In this document: piece by piece, positions 23,001 to 32,200 of the stretch
Position numbering within the stretch: the stretch's first letter is position 1
Layout of the letters: each line of letters opens with the position of its first letter
From: Symsagittifera roscoffensis
Lineage: Eukaryota > Xenacoelomorpha > Acoela > Convolutidae
Length of the DNA: 64,000 nucleotides
Assembly: GCF_963678635.1 (NCBI RefSeq)
Contig: NC_087067.1
Coordinates: 45,389,629 to 45,453,628 of the forward strand
Direction: 5' to 3'
Position numbers and translations under genes: made by a program
The notes under the pieces: model-generated
Told to the model about the DNA's origin: nothing
The model's database searches: none
The model's input: only the letters and a program-made list of their open reading frames with translations

Positions 23001-24379
23001 TTCATTTCCAATATTTTTTTTGTTTACCTGCGTTCATTGACTCTTTTTCAACTGTCTTTTGGCTGTGTTTTTTTTCTGCTTAACAATTTAGTGAATTGCA
23101 TCATTGTTGCAATCACTAAAATTAGGAAATGCTCGCCGATTCCTGTAATGTACGCTATTGTCAGATGAAATTAAGTAAAATGTAACCTTGAAGGCCCTCA
23201 ATTTGTGGTGCGAGCTGCAATGGGCATTTGGATTACAATCTTGCCGGTGTTGTTTACGCTTGCGATTAGCAAGCGTTATCAAACCGGAATATAGATTTTT
23301 CGGGTTAAGAACTAGTTAAACAGAATCACTTGAATCGTTTTACCTTTGTTTCTTATGAAATTAAAAGTCAAATGTTAATTCGTACATGTGGCGAAGAGCT
23401 TGTGGCGACAAAAAATCTTACCGCAGAACCAAATTTGCCTAATTTTTGAGCATTTTTACTCGAATTAAAAGGAGTTTCAGTGTATTCCGGTTTTGGGCTA
23501 GTAATTGAGTTCCAAGAAGTTTTGCCTATTTTTTTTCTTTTCATGCTGTTCATTAAAAATTTTTGAAAATTGTTTTCTTTATAACTTCAAGGAGTGTTCT
23601 GTGCATTTAGTGCAGTGGTAACACCCATGGTTGATCGAAACTGAATCTTTTCGAATATTCTAGACTTCTTTGTCTGCTAATTTTTGTCGGTTTAGGTACC
23701 GCAGAAAGTTTCGGTTTGTTTTTAGCATTTTGAAAGCTCTTTGTAAAGCTTCTAGCAGATAATTTTGTTACAGGACCCCCCCCCCCCCCCCCCGTATTGC
23801 AATTTTAAAAATAAATTTTCTACAAAAAAATTTTTAAAGGTTCTTTTTCAATTTATTGTATCGCAAGTGATGCGAAGCTCTTTTTCGCTTTTTTGTAAAT
23901 TGTCCACCACATGGAGTCGAACCTCGGAACTTTGGAGAACATAAGGACTAGATAATGTTTGTATTCCCTCGATGTGTAATAAAAAGTTCCTCAAAAGTTT
24001 TTTCTTCAGATGTTTTAAGGAAATGTAAAAGCGAGTAGAGTATGATTTGAGCTAGTCATTCTATACGGAATACTTGAAGTATAATTATTCACTTTGTTCG
24101 AGCTATCACTTATCACGAAGGGAAGCTGCATTGCTTTTTACCTTTCTAAACACCTCAATTAATTTCAGTGCAGCATGACGCGATTGTTCTTCTCGGGTCT
24201 GACAATTGTACTTGTTTCAGATACACGCCTTATACCGAAGATCGGACGCGAGTTTCGAGAAGGCACAAGCTGAATTTTCTACCGGAGTCATGTCCAACAA
24301 GCATGTGCAAAGTGCCGCCTCAAATGCGGCCAGAACGGCTGCGACATCAGCTGCCCAAAATGCTACACGCAATCCATAG
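11083..24379 (+). CDS. SCAMP: Secretory carrier membrane protein (SCAMP), 6 exons
   Basis: Exons 11083-11282, 14685-14805, 15518-15743, 20200-20391, 20588-20721 and 24221-24379 join in phase to 343 residues, close to the ~338 of long SCAMPs. SCAMPs are four-pass membrane proteins of post-Golgi and endosomal recycling carriers. Seen here: one N-terminal YNPF motif (EH-domain ligand), the PPPPYSA segment (about 74-80), a charged coiled coil [20 protein letters not shown] (about 94-113), the conserved [11 protein letters not shown] block before membrane segment 1 (about 157-181), and segments 2-4 at about 190-207, 224-245 and 266-289. [16 protein letters not shown] between segments 2 and 3 corresponds to the SCAMP E-peptide loop. 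The C-terminal [20 protein letters not shown] is the family signature after segment 4. Human long SCAMPs carry several NPF repeats, while only one is clear here. The start is the first ATG, placing NPF at the N terminus. Exon 2 is the source of the fragments in the upstream tandem array. Confidence 0.96.
11717..11885. mobile_element. Fold-back (long inverted repeat) element
   Basis: A 74-bp arm (11717-11790) and its imperfect reverse complement (11811-11885) are separated by a 20-bp loop. Both arms contain CAATCAGAA (or its complement), GCAGACAAAT or its variant, and AGACAACCG. The arms are about 85% complementary by eye. No coding capacity. It lies in SCAMP intron 1. Confidence 0.75.
11915..12465. 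mobile_element. TTAGACGAC-type TIR element A
   Basis: The left end GGGGTTTATGAATTTAGACG continues with a second TTAGACGA 16 bp after the first. The right end is the inverted form, CGTCTAATTTGC..CGTCTAATTTATCAACCCC. Terminal repeats are ~36 bp. There is no transposase. The right end lies inside element B, so the two elements are interleaved rather than nested. Superfamily not assigned. Confidence 0.65.
12020..12649. mobile_element. TTAGACGAC-type TIR element B
   Basis: A 630-bp element with ends GGGGCCTAGGAAGTTAGACG (then AATTAGACGG) and, inverted, CGTCTAATTTGC..CGTCTAATTTCCTAGGCCCC. TTAGACGA is again repeated at 16-bp spacing in each terminus. A block TTTAGACAATCACTTGCGCG near 12507 resembles one at 11968 in element A, so the two share internal sequence. 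No target duplication is evident. Confidence 0.7.
13355..13625 (+). mobile_element. hAT-type MITE, degraded copy
   Basis: CAGGGGCGTAAGTAGGAGAG at the left, then TTATTCGA, ATTTTTATAAAGGCGCATT and CGCCTGCAGCGCAGAAAATTT in the family order. The right terminus is not recognisable. SCAMP intron 1. Confidence 0.6.
13818..14182 (+). mobile_element. Composite tRNA-derived SINE, copy 3
   Basis: ATGTATTAGTAAGAACATTC head, CTATAATCACGATCTAG, TTTCATAGCATCTGTTATCT, then a tRNA-like core GCGCGTGAGACTCATGATCT, CTAGGTCGCAG, ATCGAATCCGAG, and the tail GCGAAACGCAGCTTCGCCTC. The CAT sits where the anticodon would be, as in elongator tRNA-Met. SCAMP intron 1. Confidence 0.75.
14285..14622 (+). repeat. Interspersed 'GTCGTGATGATTTTT' repeat, copy
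   Basis: TCGTGCATGATGATTTTTTG at the start, then TTATTTTTCAGGTTTCTCTG, CCAGTTTTCTCAAATTGGG and ATCAAAAAATGCCAATCATA, the family's 3' words. It ends directly at the point (14623) from which SCAMP sequence was copied into the upstream array. Confidence 0.55.
15355..15490 (+). repeat. Interspersed repeat with CTCCTCAAGGTGG core, copy 2
   Basis: CCTCCTCAAGGTGGAACCG followed by GGCGAAATGGATGACATCC and a C-rich run, matching 3130-3295. It lies about 30 bp upstream of SCAMP exon 3. Confidence 0.5.
15820..16075 (+). repeat. Interspersed 'GTCGTGATGATTTTT' repeat, copy
   Basis: AGGTCATGATGATTTTTTTT start; CCTATTGATCCAGTTTTCTC and AAAAAATGTCGATCATAAAC at the 3' end, then AAATCAAAGAGCTTTAAAG. The middle is shortened. 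SCAMP intron 3. Confidence 0.55.
16545..16670 (+). mobile_element. Composite SINE head fragment
   Basis: GCGAGCTTGCGAGTCTAGTG, TATTAGTACAAACC, then CAACCCAACTTGCAATTAAA and TTTGGTGGCATTTTTGCTAT. The tRNA-like core and tail are absent. Confidence 0.6.
16985..17560 (-). pseudogene. Dead Mutator-like (MULE) transposase fragment
   Basis: Read on the minus strand, 17538-17218 gives [20 protein letters not shown] then [17 protein letters not shown], which matches the MULE transposase pattern W..DGTF..P.LF.QLYTIHG....P.VY.LL. Another frame continues with [13 protein letters not shown], a stop, then [20 protein letters not shown], the counterpart of KGCFFHF..W+KVQ..G. A third frame gives [20 protein letters not shown] and ends at a stop near 16987. 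About 190 residues of the catalytic core are represented. The first acidic residue (DGSF) is kept, but the second (DFE in the family) reads VIE. There are at least two frameshifts and one internal stop, so it is inactive. No terminal repeats were found. It lies antisense in SCAMP intron 3. These family patterns are recalled, not searched. Confidence 0.8.
18186..18486 (+). mobile_element. Composite tRNA-derived SINE, degraded copy
   Basis: GCTAGCGAGCAGCTAG head, AGCACGAACCTTC, CAACTCGTATATAAATGAG, a weak tRNA-like core around GATCGAATCTGAGATG, and the tail TTTATGGAGCTACTTTTTTT..CTCGTCTCTGTGT. SCAMP intron 3. Confidence 0.6.
18575..18655 (+). mobile_element. tRNA-like SINE head, degraded
   Basis: TTTGGTCTAGTAGTAAAACTC resembles the A-box side of the element at 6962, and a weak counterpart of its 3' half follows (TTGACTCGAGGCTGGCAC). 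Too diverged for a firm call. Confidence 0.35.
19500..19880 (+). repeat. Interspersed 'GTCGTGATGATTTTT' repeat, copy
   Basis: GTCAATGAACGTGGTGAAAT, GTAGGTCGTGAAGAGTTTTG, ATTTTTTTTGCGTTTTGACT, GCTAAAAGGAAGGCAATTT and finally TTGATCCAGTTTTTTCTAAT in family order. SCAMP intron 3. Confidence 0.55.
20810..21210 (+). repeat. Interspersed 'GTCGTGATGATTTTT' repeat, copy
   Basis: GTCGATGAACGTAGTGAAGA, TAGGTCGTGATGATTTTTTT, CAGGCTCAATTTTTCTAGG, AAGGAAGGCAATTTCAACTA, and at the end CCAACTGTCTGTTGGCTATG. One of the better preserved 5' halves. SCAMP intron 5. Confidence 0.6.
21558..21885 (-). repeat. Hairpin/TGTTCCGAC repeat, diverged copy
   Basis: AACAAGACTGCTCATATATC, AGGGTGAAACCTTGAATGTTCCGAC, then GGAACGCATTAATCC, CGCGCGTTAATTTTCAAA and GAAAAATGATCACATGTGAA. 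The order matches the better copy at 43111-43619. SCAMP intron 5. Confidence 0.6.
21888..22342 (+). mobile_element. Composite SINE, TTATTAGCATATG subtype, degraded
   Basis: GTGAGGTAGTGTTATGGTAC head, GCATTGGTAATTTATTAGC, ATATGTAGTTGC, CTCTAGGTCGTAGG core remnant and the tail GTGAAGTGCAGCTACGCCTC. A long T-rich insert separates head and middle. SCAMP intron 5. Confidence 0.55.
22640..23080 (+). repeat. Interspersed 'GTCGTGATGATTTTT' repeat, long 3' copy
   Basis: TTCAGGCTCAAATTTATTTT, CGCGGTTTGACTTTTGATTT, TTAAAATGAAAGGAAACTCT, TATCGAACAGCAAAATAG, GATCGACTTCTAATATCG, GATTTCACAGCGAAATAAAA, AAGTGTCAATCATAAGTTTT, ATTCAAAGAGCTCTAAGG and CAACTGTCTTTTGGCTGTG. This copy shows the full 3' extent of the family. 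SCAMP intron 5. Confidence 0.6.
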
Positions 24380-25022
24380 CTAAACCAAGCAACAATTTGA
24401 AAACAGATAGTTGAAACAGCTTCCGATAAACAATTTTTTTTTTAAATAGAACAATCAATTAATTTGAATTTTTTGACCAATCAAAACGCTCAAAATAGCA
24501 GAAGATCGATTAGAAATATGCAAAAGTTAGTCAAGTAACTTTTTCAGTTTTAAAAATCCCCTTTAAATTTAGTGGATCGGGACGTTTTCGCATCTGTTTT
24601 CATAATGAATGTAAGTATCGCAGCCAAATTGCTTCGGGAAAATTATGAACAAAGTCAAGGCATGATTTAAGGTTTAATTAATTGTCGTCCGGTTTGTATC
24701 TTGACAGGAAGTTTTTTAAAATTGCAGTATGGCTGTGATTCTTTACATTCAACGCATCCTATCAACGAAAAGTTGAAATCATAACTGGCGCTGAAATTCT
24801 AAAACATTACATCCAATCAATCGATGTTTGTTCTTGCTATTATAATAATTTTTATATTCTGAATGCATGAAAAGGCCAGTTAATTTAAATGACAATTTTT
24901 GTCCTTTTGTTTTAGAAATTTGAGAAGGTTTTTCGTTGTGTAATTTTTTGACGTCGTTCTCATTTTGAAAAAGTTCAGGAACCCGATAGATGTAGTTTGA
25001 ACACTTAGCTGTAGTTTGAACA

Positions 25023-25060
25023 CATAGTACACCAATTTCCTGCGAAATTGGTGTACTATG
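25023..25060. other. Perfect 17-bp stem-loop
   Basis: CATAGTACACCAATTTC (25023-25039) and GAAATTGGTGTACTATG (25044-25060) are exact reverse complements around the loop CTGC. It is preceded by two direct copies of TGTAGTTTGAACAC. It lies 640 bp past the SCAMP stop, so it could be in a long 3' UTR or be intergenic. The stem is too short for a typical animal miRNA precursor. Confidence 0.7.
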
Positions 25061-25281
25061 CATTGCAAATTTCAAGTTTAGCAAATATAGTTTTAAATGG
25101 AATTGTGAACAGAAAATCGATTAATTGGCCAATCCTTTTTCTAGCTTCAATTGATAACCTGAACTTATATTCTTATTGAAATGTTTTGTAAATGGTGTGC
25201 TTTTGCTGCAAGCAATCAAGTTCGTTATCTGCTATTTGTATGATATACTATTTGGAATGAAAAGGTGAGTTATAAATATGA

Positions 25282-25443
25282 GGATCTCTTTAACTAACCC
25301 CCTCCTCTCTCTCTCTCTCTGCAAAAGGAGGGAAATTTGTTCTAGGTACAAAATTTACATATGCCTAACTATTGAATTATTTTATAGGGCTTGCAATTCG
25401 TTACTAGTTACCTTAGAGTGGGTGGAAAGAGTTAAAGAGATCC
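25282..25443. mobile_element. GGATCTCTTTAAC MITE, short copy
   Basis: A 162-bp element with perfect 13-bp terminal inverted repeats (GGATCTCTTTAAC / GTTAAAGAGATCC). Inside are a C-rich stretch running into a CT microsatellite (about 25301-25320), AAGGAGGG, and ATTCGTTACTAGTTACC. It belongs with the longer copy at 30987-31368. No convincing target duplication. Confidence 0.6.
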
Positions 25444-25634
25444 CCCATTGATTGCATAGTTTCGATAAATTATTACAGCTAAAAGATAACATATAATTTG
25501 GCTGAATTACTTTTCTACTGATTAATTTATCATGTATATAATGTTATAGGTATATAATTTTCCTGTGGAAAATTTCTCGAGCGATAAGCGGGATTACGTT
25601 TAAAAAATGAGAATTAATGTTTCATTTATCAAAA

Positions 25635-25985
25635 ATTCGTTTTTGAGTCGATGAAAGCTTTTTTTTCAGGCTCAGTTTTTAATTTTTTTCACGCTCAAAT
25701 TTGATATTTCGCGGTTTGATTTTGGCCTATTTTAAGTTGAGTTCATTACCTTGTTAAAAGGAAGGCAAACTCCACTATCGAAAAGCAAAAAAAATAAAAA
25801 TCGCAAAAACGTGATCGACTTGTAATTTCAAAAGCGGATTTTAATTTTCAGGTTTCCCAGCTGAAAAAAAAACTTTACCAATTGATACAGTTTTCTCAAA
25901 TTGAGTCAAGTTTATCCAAAAAGTGTCTATCATTGTGTTTTTGAAATTCAAAGAGTTTTAAAGGCATATATTTTATACTTTGAAA
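25635..25985 (+). repeat. Interspersed 'GTCGTGATGATTTTT' repeat, copy
   Basis: Starts within TTTTTTTCAGGCTCAG, then TTTCGCGGTTTGATTTTGG, AAGGAAGGCAAACTCCACTA, ACGTGATCGACTTGTAATTT, GGTTTCCCAGCTGAAAAAAA, ATACAGTTTTCTCAAATTG and AAGTGTCTATCATTGTG. Intergenic between SCAMP and the lipid kinase gene. Confidence 0.6.
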
Positions 25986-26253
25986 ATGAATTTATCTCCT
26001 TTTGCATTAGAGGCGGAGGTTGTGGTTCTTGCAATATACGAGAGCGGACTAATTGTTATTAAGTCACTCTTCGTTTTTTCTGTCATCAGAATAATTTGTG
26101 CTTATCTAACTAATTGTTTTATTTTGTATTACGGTATTTCAGAAACTATGGCGAACTATATTATGTAAATTTCACATTTATTGAGTCATCATTTAGTTTT
26201 GACTCGACGTGGGCTTCAAACAACTACAACTAAAAGAAACAGACTAACCAATT

Positions 26254-29200
26254 ATGGAGGATCCAGCTAAATTGCAAGATGTGCCTAAAGATGAAGACAA
26301 TTTTACGACCTTGTTTGAGAACAGTGATTCAATTGAGCAGCTGCAGCAGAAGTTCGAGTTTCACGTCCTAGGTAAAGAAAATTTGGATCTTTCACCTTAA
26401 TTGACCTGCGATAGAATCCAGCAAACACCCTCCTTCCCATATGCAAGATTTATAAACTATAATTTGTTGTAATTGTAATCTAGTCACTAGACTTTTTCAT
26501 TAAACAATTTTCCATCCAAATCTCGTTTTTCGTACAGCTGCACACGTAGTGTAAGGGTGAAACGCCTGCTTGAATATCCAATTGTCTGGGGTTCGCGTCC
26601 TGGCTGGACAAATTTTCGCTTTGCTTGCTTTTAGCTTTTGCTGCTTATTGGGCTTCGATTCAAATTTTGACAGCATGGTTTTTTTTCTGATTTTTCAACG
26701 ATAAATTCAATCTCTATTGTCACTCATGAGCTTTAGCGAGCGTAGTGTAATAGTACGACTAATATTTTTTCCTGCCTAAATCGCAAATGTTAGTGCTACT
26801 GTTGGTTGCAATTTTGAATCTGGCTGCTTTGGCAGTTTGATTGCATGTGCTTTCACATTCGATTAATTATAAAATGACACAGTTGATCATTTTTAGTTCA
26901 TCGCATGAACCGAAAAAGGATATTTGTTTCAAATAACAGTACAATCATGAAAACTCTATTTCCGCAATTTTCCAACTCAATTTATCTCGAAGTTTTTTTG
27001 AAATGCATAATTTATACATAATTTGTTTTCATGCTTTCACTTTATTACATGCAAAATTCTGTCTATTTGTACTTGGTGCCATTTTTGCTGCATGGCATTG
27101 GCAATTTATTAGCATATGTAGCTGCTAGTGGTAGTAAATTTTCAATTACCTGTGGCGCAGATGCGAGGACAGTGAACTCTTAAACTCCTGGTCGTAAGAT
27201 CGAATCCGCCACATCAGTTTTTTTTCAAGGGTTATGTTTACCTGTCTTTTTCTTATTTCACTTTGTAGAGCTGCTCTTTTGTCGTTTTCTCACTTGTGTT
27301 TACGAAGCGCATATTCGCCGCTGTGTAATTTTTTCTTGTTTTGTTTCTAACTCTCACGTTAGTTTGTCTGGTATTGAAAGTTCTCTTCACTGCCAGTTTC
27401 GACTGGAAAAATTCTATTAGTATTTATTTTGTTTATTTTTAGTTTCAGCTTTAAGCCGAGTTGCAATTGTTTTTGTTGAAGTGTATTCTGTATGAATGAA
27501 GTAACATTGCTATTTAACTCTCAAAAAGTTTTAAAATTTGATCAATTTGCACATGATAAAGTTAATTTTTTGAAATTTTGTATGGTTTTACAAATTTTCA
27601 ATTTATTAATTTTGTTTTTTGAGAGCAGGTGTCTTATAATCAAGAACCAGACTTTTTTTCCTGTCAACAACTTTTACAAATCTCACTTGATTTTTATATT
27701 TGCTTTACTGTACCTTAACAACTTCCAGGTTCCGCACCACTTGGCCTAGAGGTAAGGCTGTCGCCTTTGCATCCTGAGGTCGGGTTCGAGTCCCGGTGGG
27801 ATTTTTTTTCAGCATGGATGCAATTGAAAAACTTGTATCAGGCAAGCATTGATTTGATGGACTTTCGTTTTTTGCTCAAGTTATGTCAGCTTAGTTGGCA
27901 CATTAGGGATGTTGCATGCGCTGTTAGCAACTTTCATTATTGTTTCAAGTGCAAGTGTTGTTGATTGTAATTTCAGGGAAACGAGACTTTTTTCCAAAAT
28001 TTTTGTTTTCGACTTCTAATTTTGCTTAAAGATTGTCGGCTTTGGTTCCGCTTCTTAAACTGTGTTCCTTTGATTTCTTGTGCTGTGAACAAATTTCATT
28101 ATAGTTGCAAGTGCAAGTGTTGTTCATTGTAGCCTCAGGAGGGACTTTGTTAAGTTCTTTTAAAGATTGTTGGCTTAGTTGTTACATCAAGGGTTCTTCT
28201 TGCGCTGCAAGCAATTTTTCTTGTATTTGCAAGTTTTGTTCTTTATTTTTTCAGGAGGGACTTCAAACATCGAAGACTTGTTATAAAATCTAGTTTAACT
28301 TTCAAATGTCTGGCTTGTTTGCCTAGAATGAAATTTTTTCGAGACATACAAAAATTTGAATTTTGGTAGACCTAATTTTAATTTCCATTTTTTTTGGCGT
28401 CTTATGTTTTTTATGTTTGTGTTGTAGCGCAAGTGGTGCGAAGCTCCACTTCGGCTCTGTGTTGCGAAATTTTTCTTTACACGAGCGAGCTTGTGAGCGT
28501 ACTGAATTAGTATGACTATAATCACGATCTGCTGTAGCACAAAATCTGTTATACGCTTTTTTGGTGACTTGTATTTGTCGTTATTCAAGCGTCCCTGGCT
28601 GAGAGGGAAGGATGCGAGAGTCCAAGTCACGAGGTCGCAGGTTTGAATCAAGCAGAAAGCAAACGTTTTAATAATTAGAGGCCTATATGTTCTTATTTCC
28701 AATCGCCGTTATTTTAGAGGCCTTGCTTTTATCGAAAAAGTACGGAAATATTGAACGGTGTGGCCCTGTTAAGTAGCGGTTTCTTTTGGTATGATTTTGT
28801 GCTGAAATTTGGAATGATTTTTTTTTGTTTTACCAATATATCAGATTTTTTTTGTATATTTGAGTTTTGGTTTGGGGCTGATTGCTCTGTATATTTTGGT
28901 TTCAGATTTTCATGCACTTGCGACAGCAAGTGACTTGTAATTAGGAGTAAGACTTTGTTCCGCCGTAAACAATTTTTTTTTCAAATTAGTAAGAAATTGA
29001 TCTTGCTTTGTTTTACAATTTTAACGATTTCCAGGCGTCTTCTCACTCGGTATGGAGGTGACGCGGTTGCCTTTGCACCTTTAGTATGGGGATTGAGTGC
29101 CGGCAGGACATTGTTTTTTTTTCAGTATGTATCTAATTGATGGGCTAGAATTGATTTTCTTTTAAATAATAAAAATGTGCGTCTATGCAGGTTATATAGG

Positions 29201-32200
29201 CGTTTTGTTAGCTCGATAAAGATAGTTACGGCCTTTTTTAATGCTGGTGTTTGTGTTTCTCGACTGTTTTTATGACAGTGATGCGAACTGGACCAAATTG
29301 AGGGGGGTTTGTTCTGGTGACATAACTCAGTGAGCTAGCAAATTTTTTGGAGTATCCAATTTGCTATTTTAGTTATTTGAATTGCTGCGTTTTTAATTAA
29401 TAACTAGTCTTTTCTTAATGCCTTCGCCTTCACAATAATTGTGTGCTTCTGACCAGGACAGTGACACTAATTGTTTGACCAGTGACATTAATTAAGAATT
29501 TTTTGGTATGTGACAATACGTATAACCTGAACTCTTTCGGAACTTACTGAGGCAGAATGCAGAAGTAATGAAATACTGAAAGTAGATGGTAGGCATAAAA
29601 AGCTATCGAAATACGCAGTGTTCAATTGACGTTCGACTGTATGTAGTCTTGTGGTTTGTTTTGTTCAGTGGATGGTGAGGCTAGTTGCATCGAGTGTAAT
29701 GATGAAAGCGAGGGCTTATTTCTGACAGAGGAGTCGCTCTTTGTACCCTACGAGAACATCGTCTACTTCGAAATACCCACTTACGGTTAGAGCCTTCTCT
29801 TAATACTTATTAATATGGGCATCAATGGATTCAAATAGGTTTTTTCTAATCGTTGAACTTCTTAAAACCAATGAAGTATGAAAAATGATTTCTGTTTCAT
29901 GTTCACATTTTTTTGAGGCACCAAAAACAAATATTCCGGAATTTAATTCATTTGGAATATTGGGATTATCCCTGAAAAACTTCCGATCTGAAGTTAGCGG
30001 AAATTTTACGTTTTAATCTATTGTATTGCCCTTCTTTCTCAAAACGCAAATCAGGCGGATTGATTTAATTGATTTTTTTGCGGTGTCTTGTATTCATGCA
30101 CTGTATATCAAAAGCACTACTATTAATTAAGTTACATGTTATGCACTGCTAATAATTAAGGTATGTTTCCTAGATACAGGAGATGTGTTTGAGTTCGACT
30201 CCCATTCAGTGTCCGACAACTACTCCCCTTCTCTGCTCTCAACTGCAAATAGTAGCAACAGTAGCAGCACCACTTCATTAGCACACAAACACCAACACCA
30301 CAACTCTAATCCGACTAAACTAACTGCAAACAGAAGGGATAGAAAGAATGAGTCGAATGCTGCTGAAGCGAAAGAGTTGATCGACAGATCAGAAAAAGAA
30401 CAGGTATCTATTGTATACAACAGGATCTGAGGGCTTGGATTAAAGTTTTTTGATTTTTTTTGACCGTTTTTGAGTTTTACACGCATTTTATTAGCTTTTG
30501 TACCGTTCGCGGACTAAATTCTCGGGTATAAAATCTGACTGGGTATCGTCCCCAGAACTAAATTTCCATAGGTTTAAATACCTTCGGATAAAATTTTCAA
30601 ATTTCAGTTTAACATCCCCAGGCTAGTATTTCACAAAAGGCTACTAGAATTGAGCATGGAGACCTAATTTAGAAATGGAAACCATAATTACGACAAATAT
30701 TGGAGCGTTATTTATAAAACCAGTCAACAGCTATAGTTTTGCTGAACCAGTTTCATGGCGATATTTTCAATCAAAGAAAAACAGGAATGTACAAAAATTG
30801 AAGAAATTTTTACAAATTCAAGATGGACAATAAAGGCTGTCACATTTTGCTGACCAAGTATAGCTAACACTGAAATACACTTAAGAATTGGTCTTTAAGT
30901 ATTTCCGTTTCTTCAAATTGAGCAAGCAGTTCTCAGAGCTTCGGAGTGAGAAATAAGGGTCTGAGCAATTTTAGTTTTCGGAAATTGGATCTCTTTAACT
31001 ACCTCCCCCCCTCCTCCCCAAGGGTACCTAGTAACGAGTTGCGGCTCTTTTCCAGTCCCACCCCCCCCCCCAACCTTTCAAAATACCGAGTTTTATGTTT
31101 GTTTTACGTGTTATTACGGCTAAATGCGTGATGTTACGCTGTAAAGTATGCAGAACAAATCTGTTCAGAATTGTCGATATATTCACCACGCTAAATTTCA
31201 TTGCATTATGACAACGTTAAATAAGCTTTTCAAATTTGAATTTGAAAGGGGGGAACTGGAAAAGAGCCCGAGTTGCCACCCCCGATAATGAAATAATTCA
31301 ATAATTAAGCATAGTAACGAATCTGTACCCCCTTTTGCAAAAGGGGGGAATAGTTAAAGAAATGATCCCGCCAATTTATCAATAATATTATTGTAAGTCT
31401 GATGTTAAGGTTCTAGAATCTCCGAGAACAATAGTCGCAGATCCGAATGAAGAATGCACTAGTCTACAAGACCACGTGGAAGAATATGAAATGGACGAGA
31501 GTGAGTCATACCACGAAGTGTACGAGGGTCTCTTCATCGGCTACATCTCGTTTGTCCAAATTGTCGATTCGAAAGGTAAGTTGTAGTATGTTATGAGTGT
31601 TTCGGAATCAGTTTTTTTTTTAGCCGAGTGCTGTACATTACGTGCTTATGCTTAAACGGGTACAAACTTAAGTATGAAGGTTTGTTTGCTGAAATGGGAA
31701 GATTTGTTTACTGAGTTACACAAATTTTCTTGAAGTTCAGAGTGAGAAATTTCAAGGTTGGCCTCAAAACTAGTTTTTTTTTGAAAATAATTGTAACTTA
31801 TTTTTGTCACCAAAATCTGAAAAGCTGCGTTCTGTTAGGTTTTTTTTTGTAAATTTTTGAATTTTCTTTTTCTGAAACAATCTTAATTTGGGTCCATCTA
31901 TTAGTGTTAATTTTATGTAGCACTGAATTGTTTTTTTTTTAGAAGATCCAGGTGTGGAAGTGTCATCCGTTCTACTTGAGTTCCAGTCACTATCTGAGTT
32001 ACAGACATTCGACTGCTTCATTCGGTCTCAACTCGAGAAACAGGCAAGCTAGTTTTGTCCTAAACCCTTATTCTCATAAACAAAAAAATTTTATGATAAG
32101 CAGTGAACGTTTTGATGATTGCATATCATCAAAAATAAAAATTGATGAGCGTAATGCGATATGAGTTAAAATCAGTTTCATATTTTTTTGTAGTCGTGGC

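Noticed and set aside
27728-27803. Functional tRNA gene
   Set aside because: Good A and B boxes, but the ends do not pair into an acceptor stem and the anticodon arm is poor; a SINE head is likelier.
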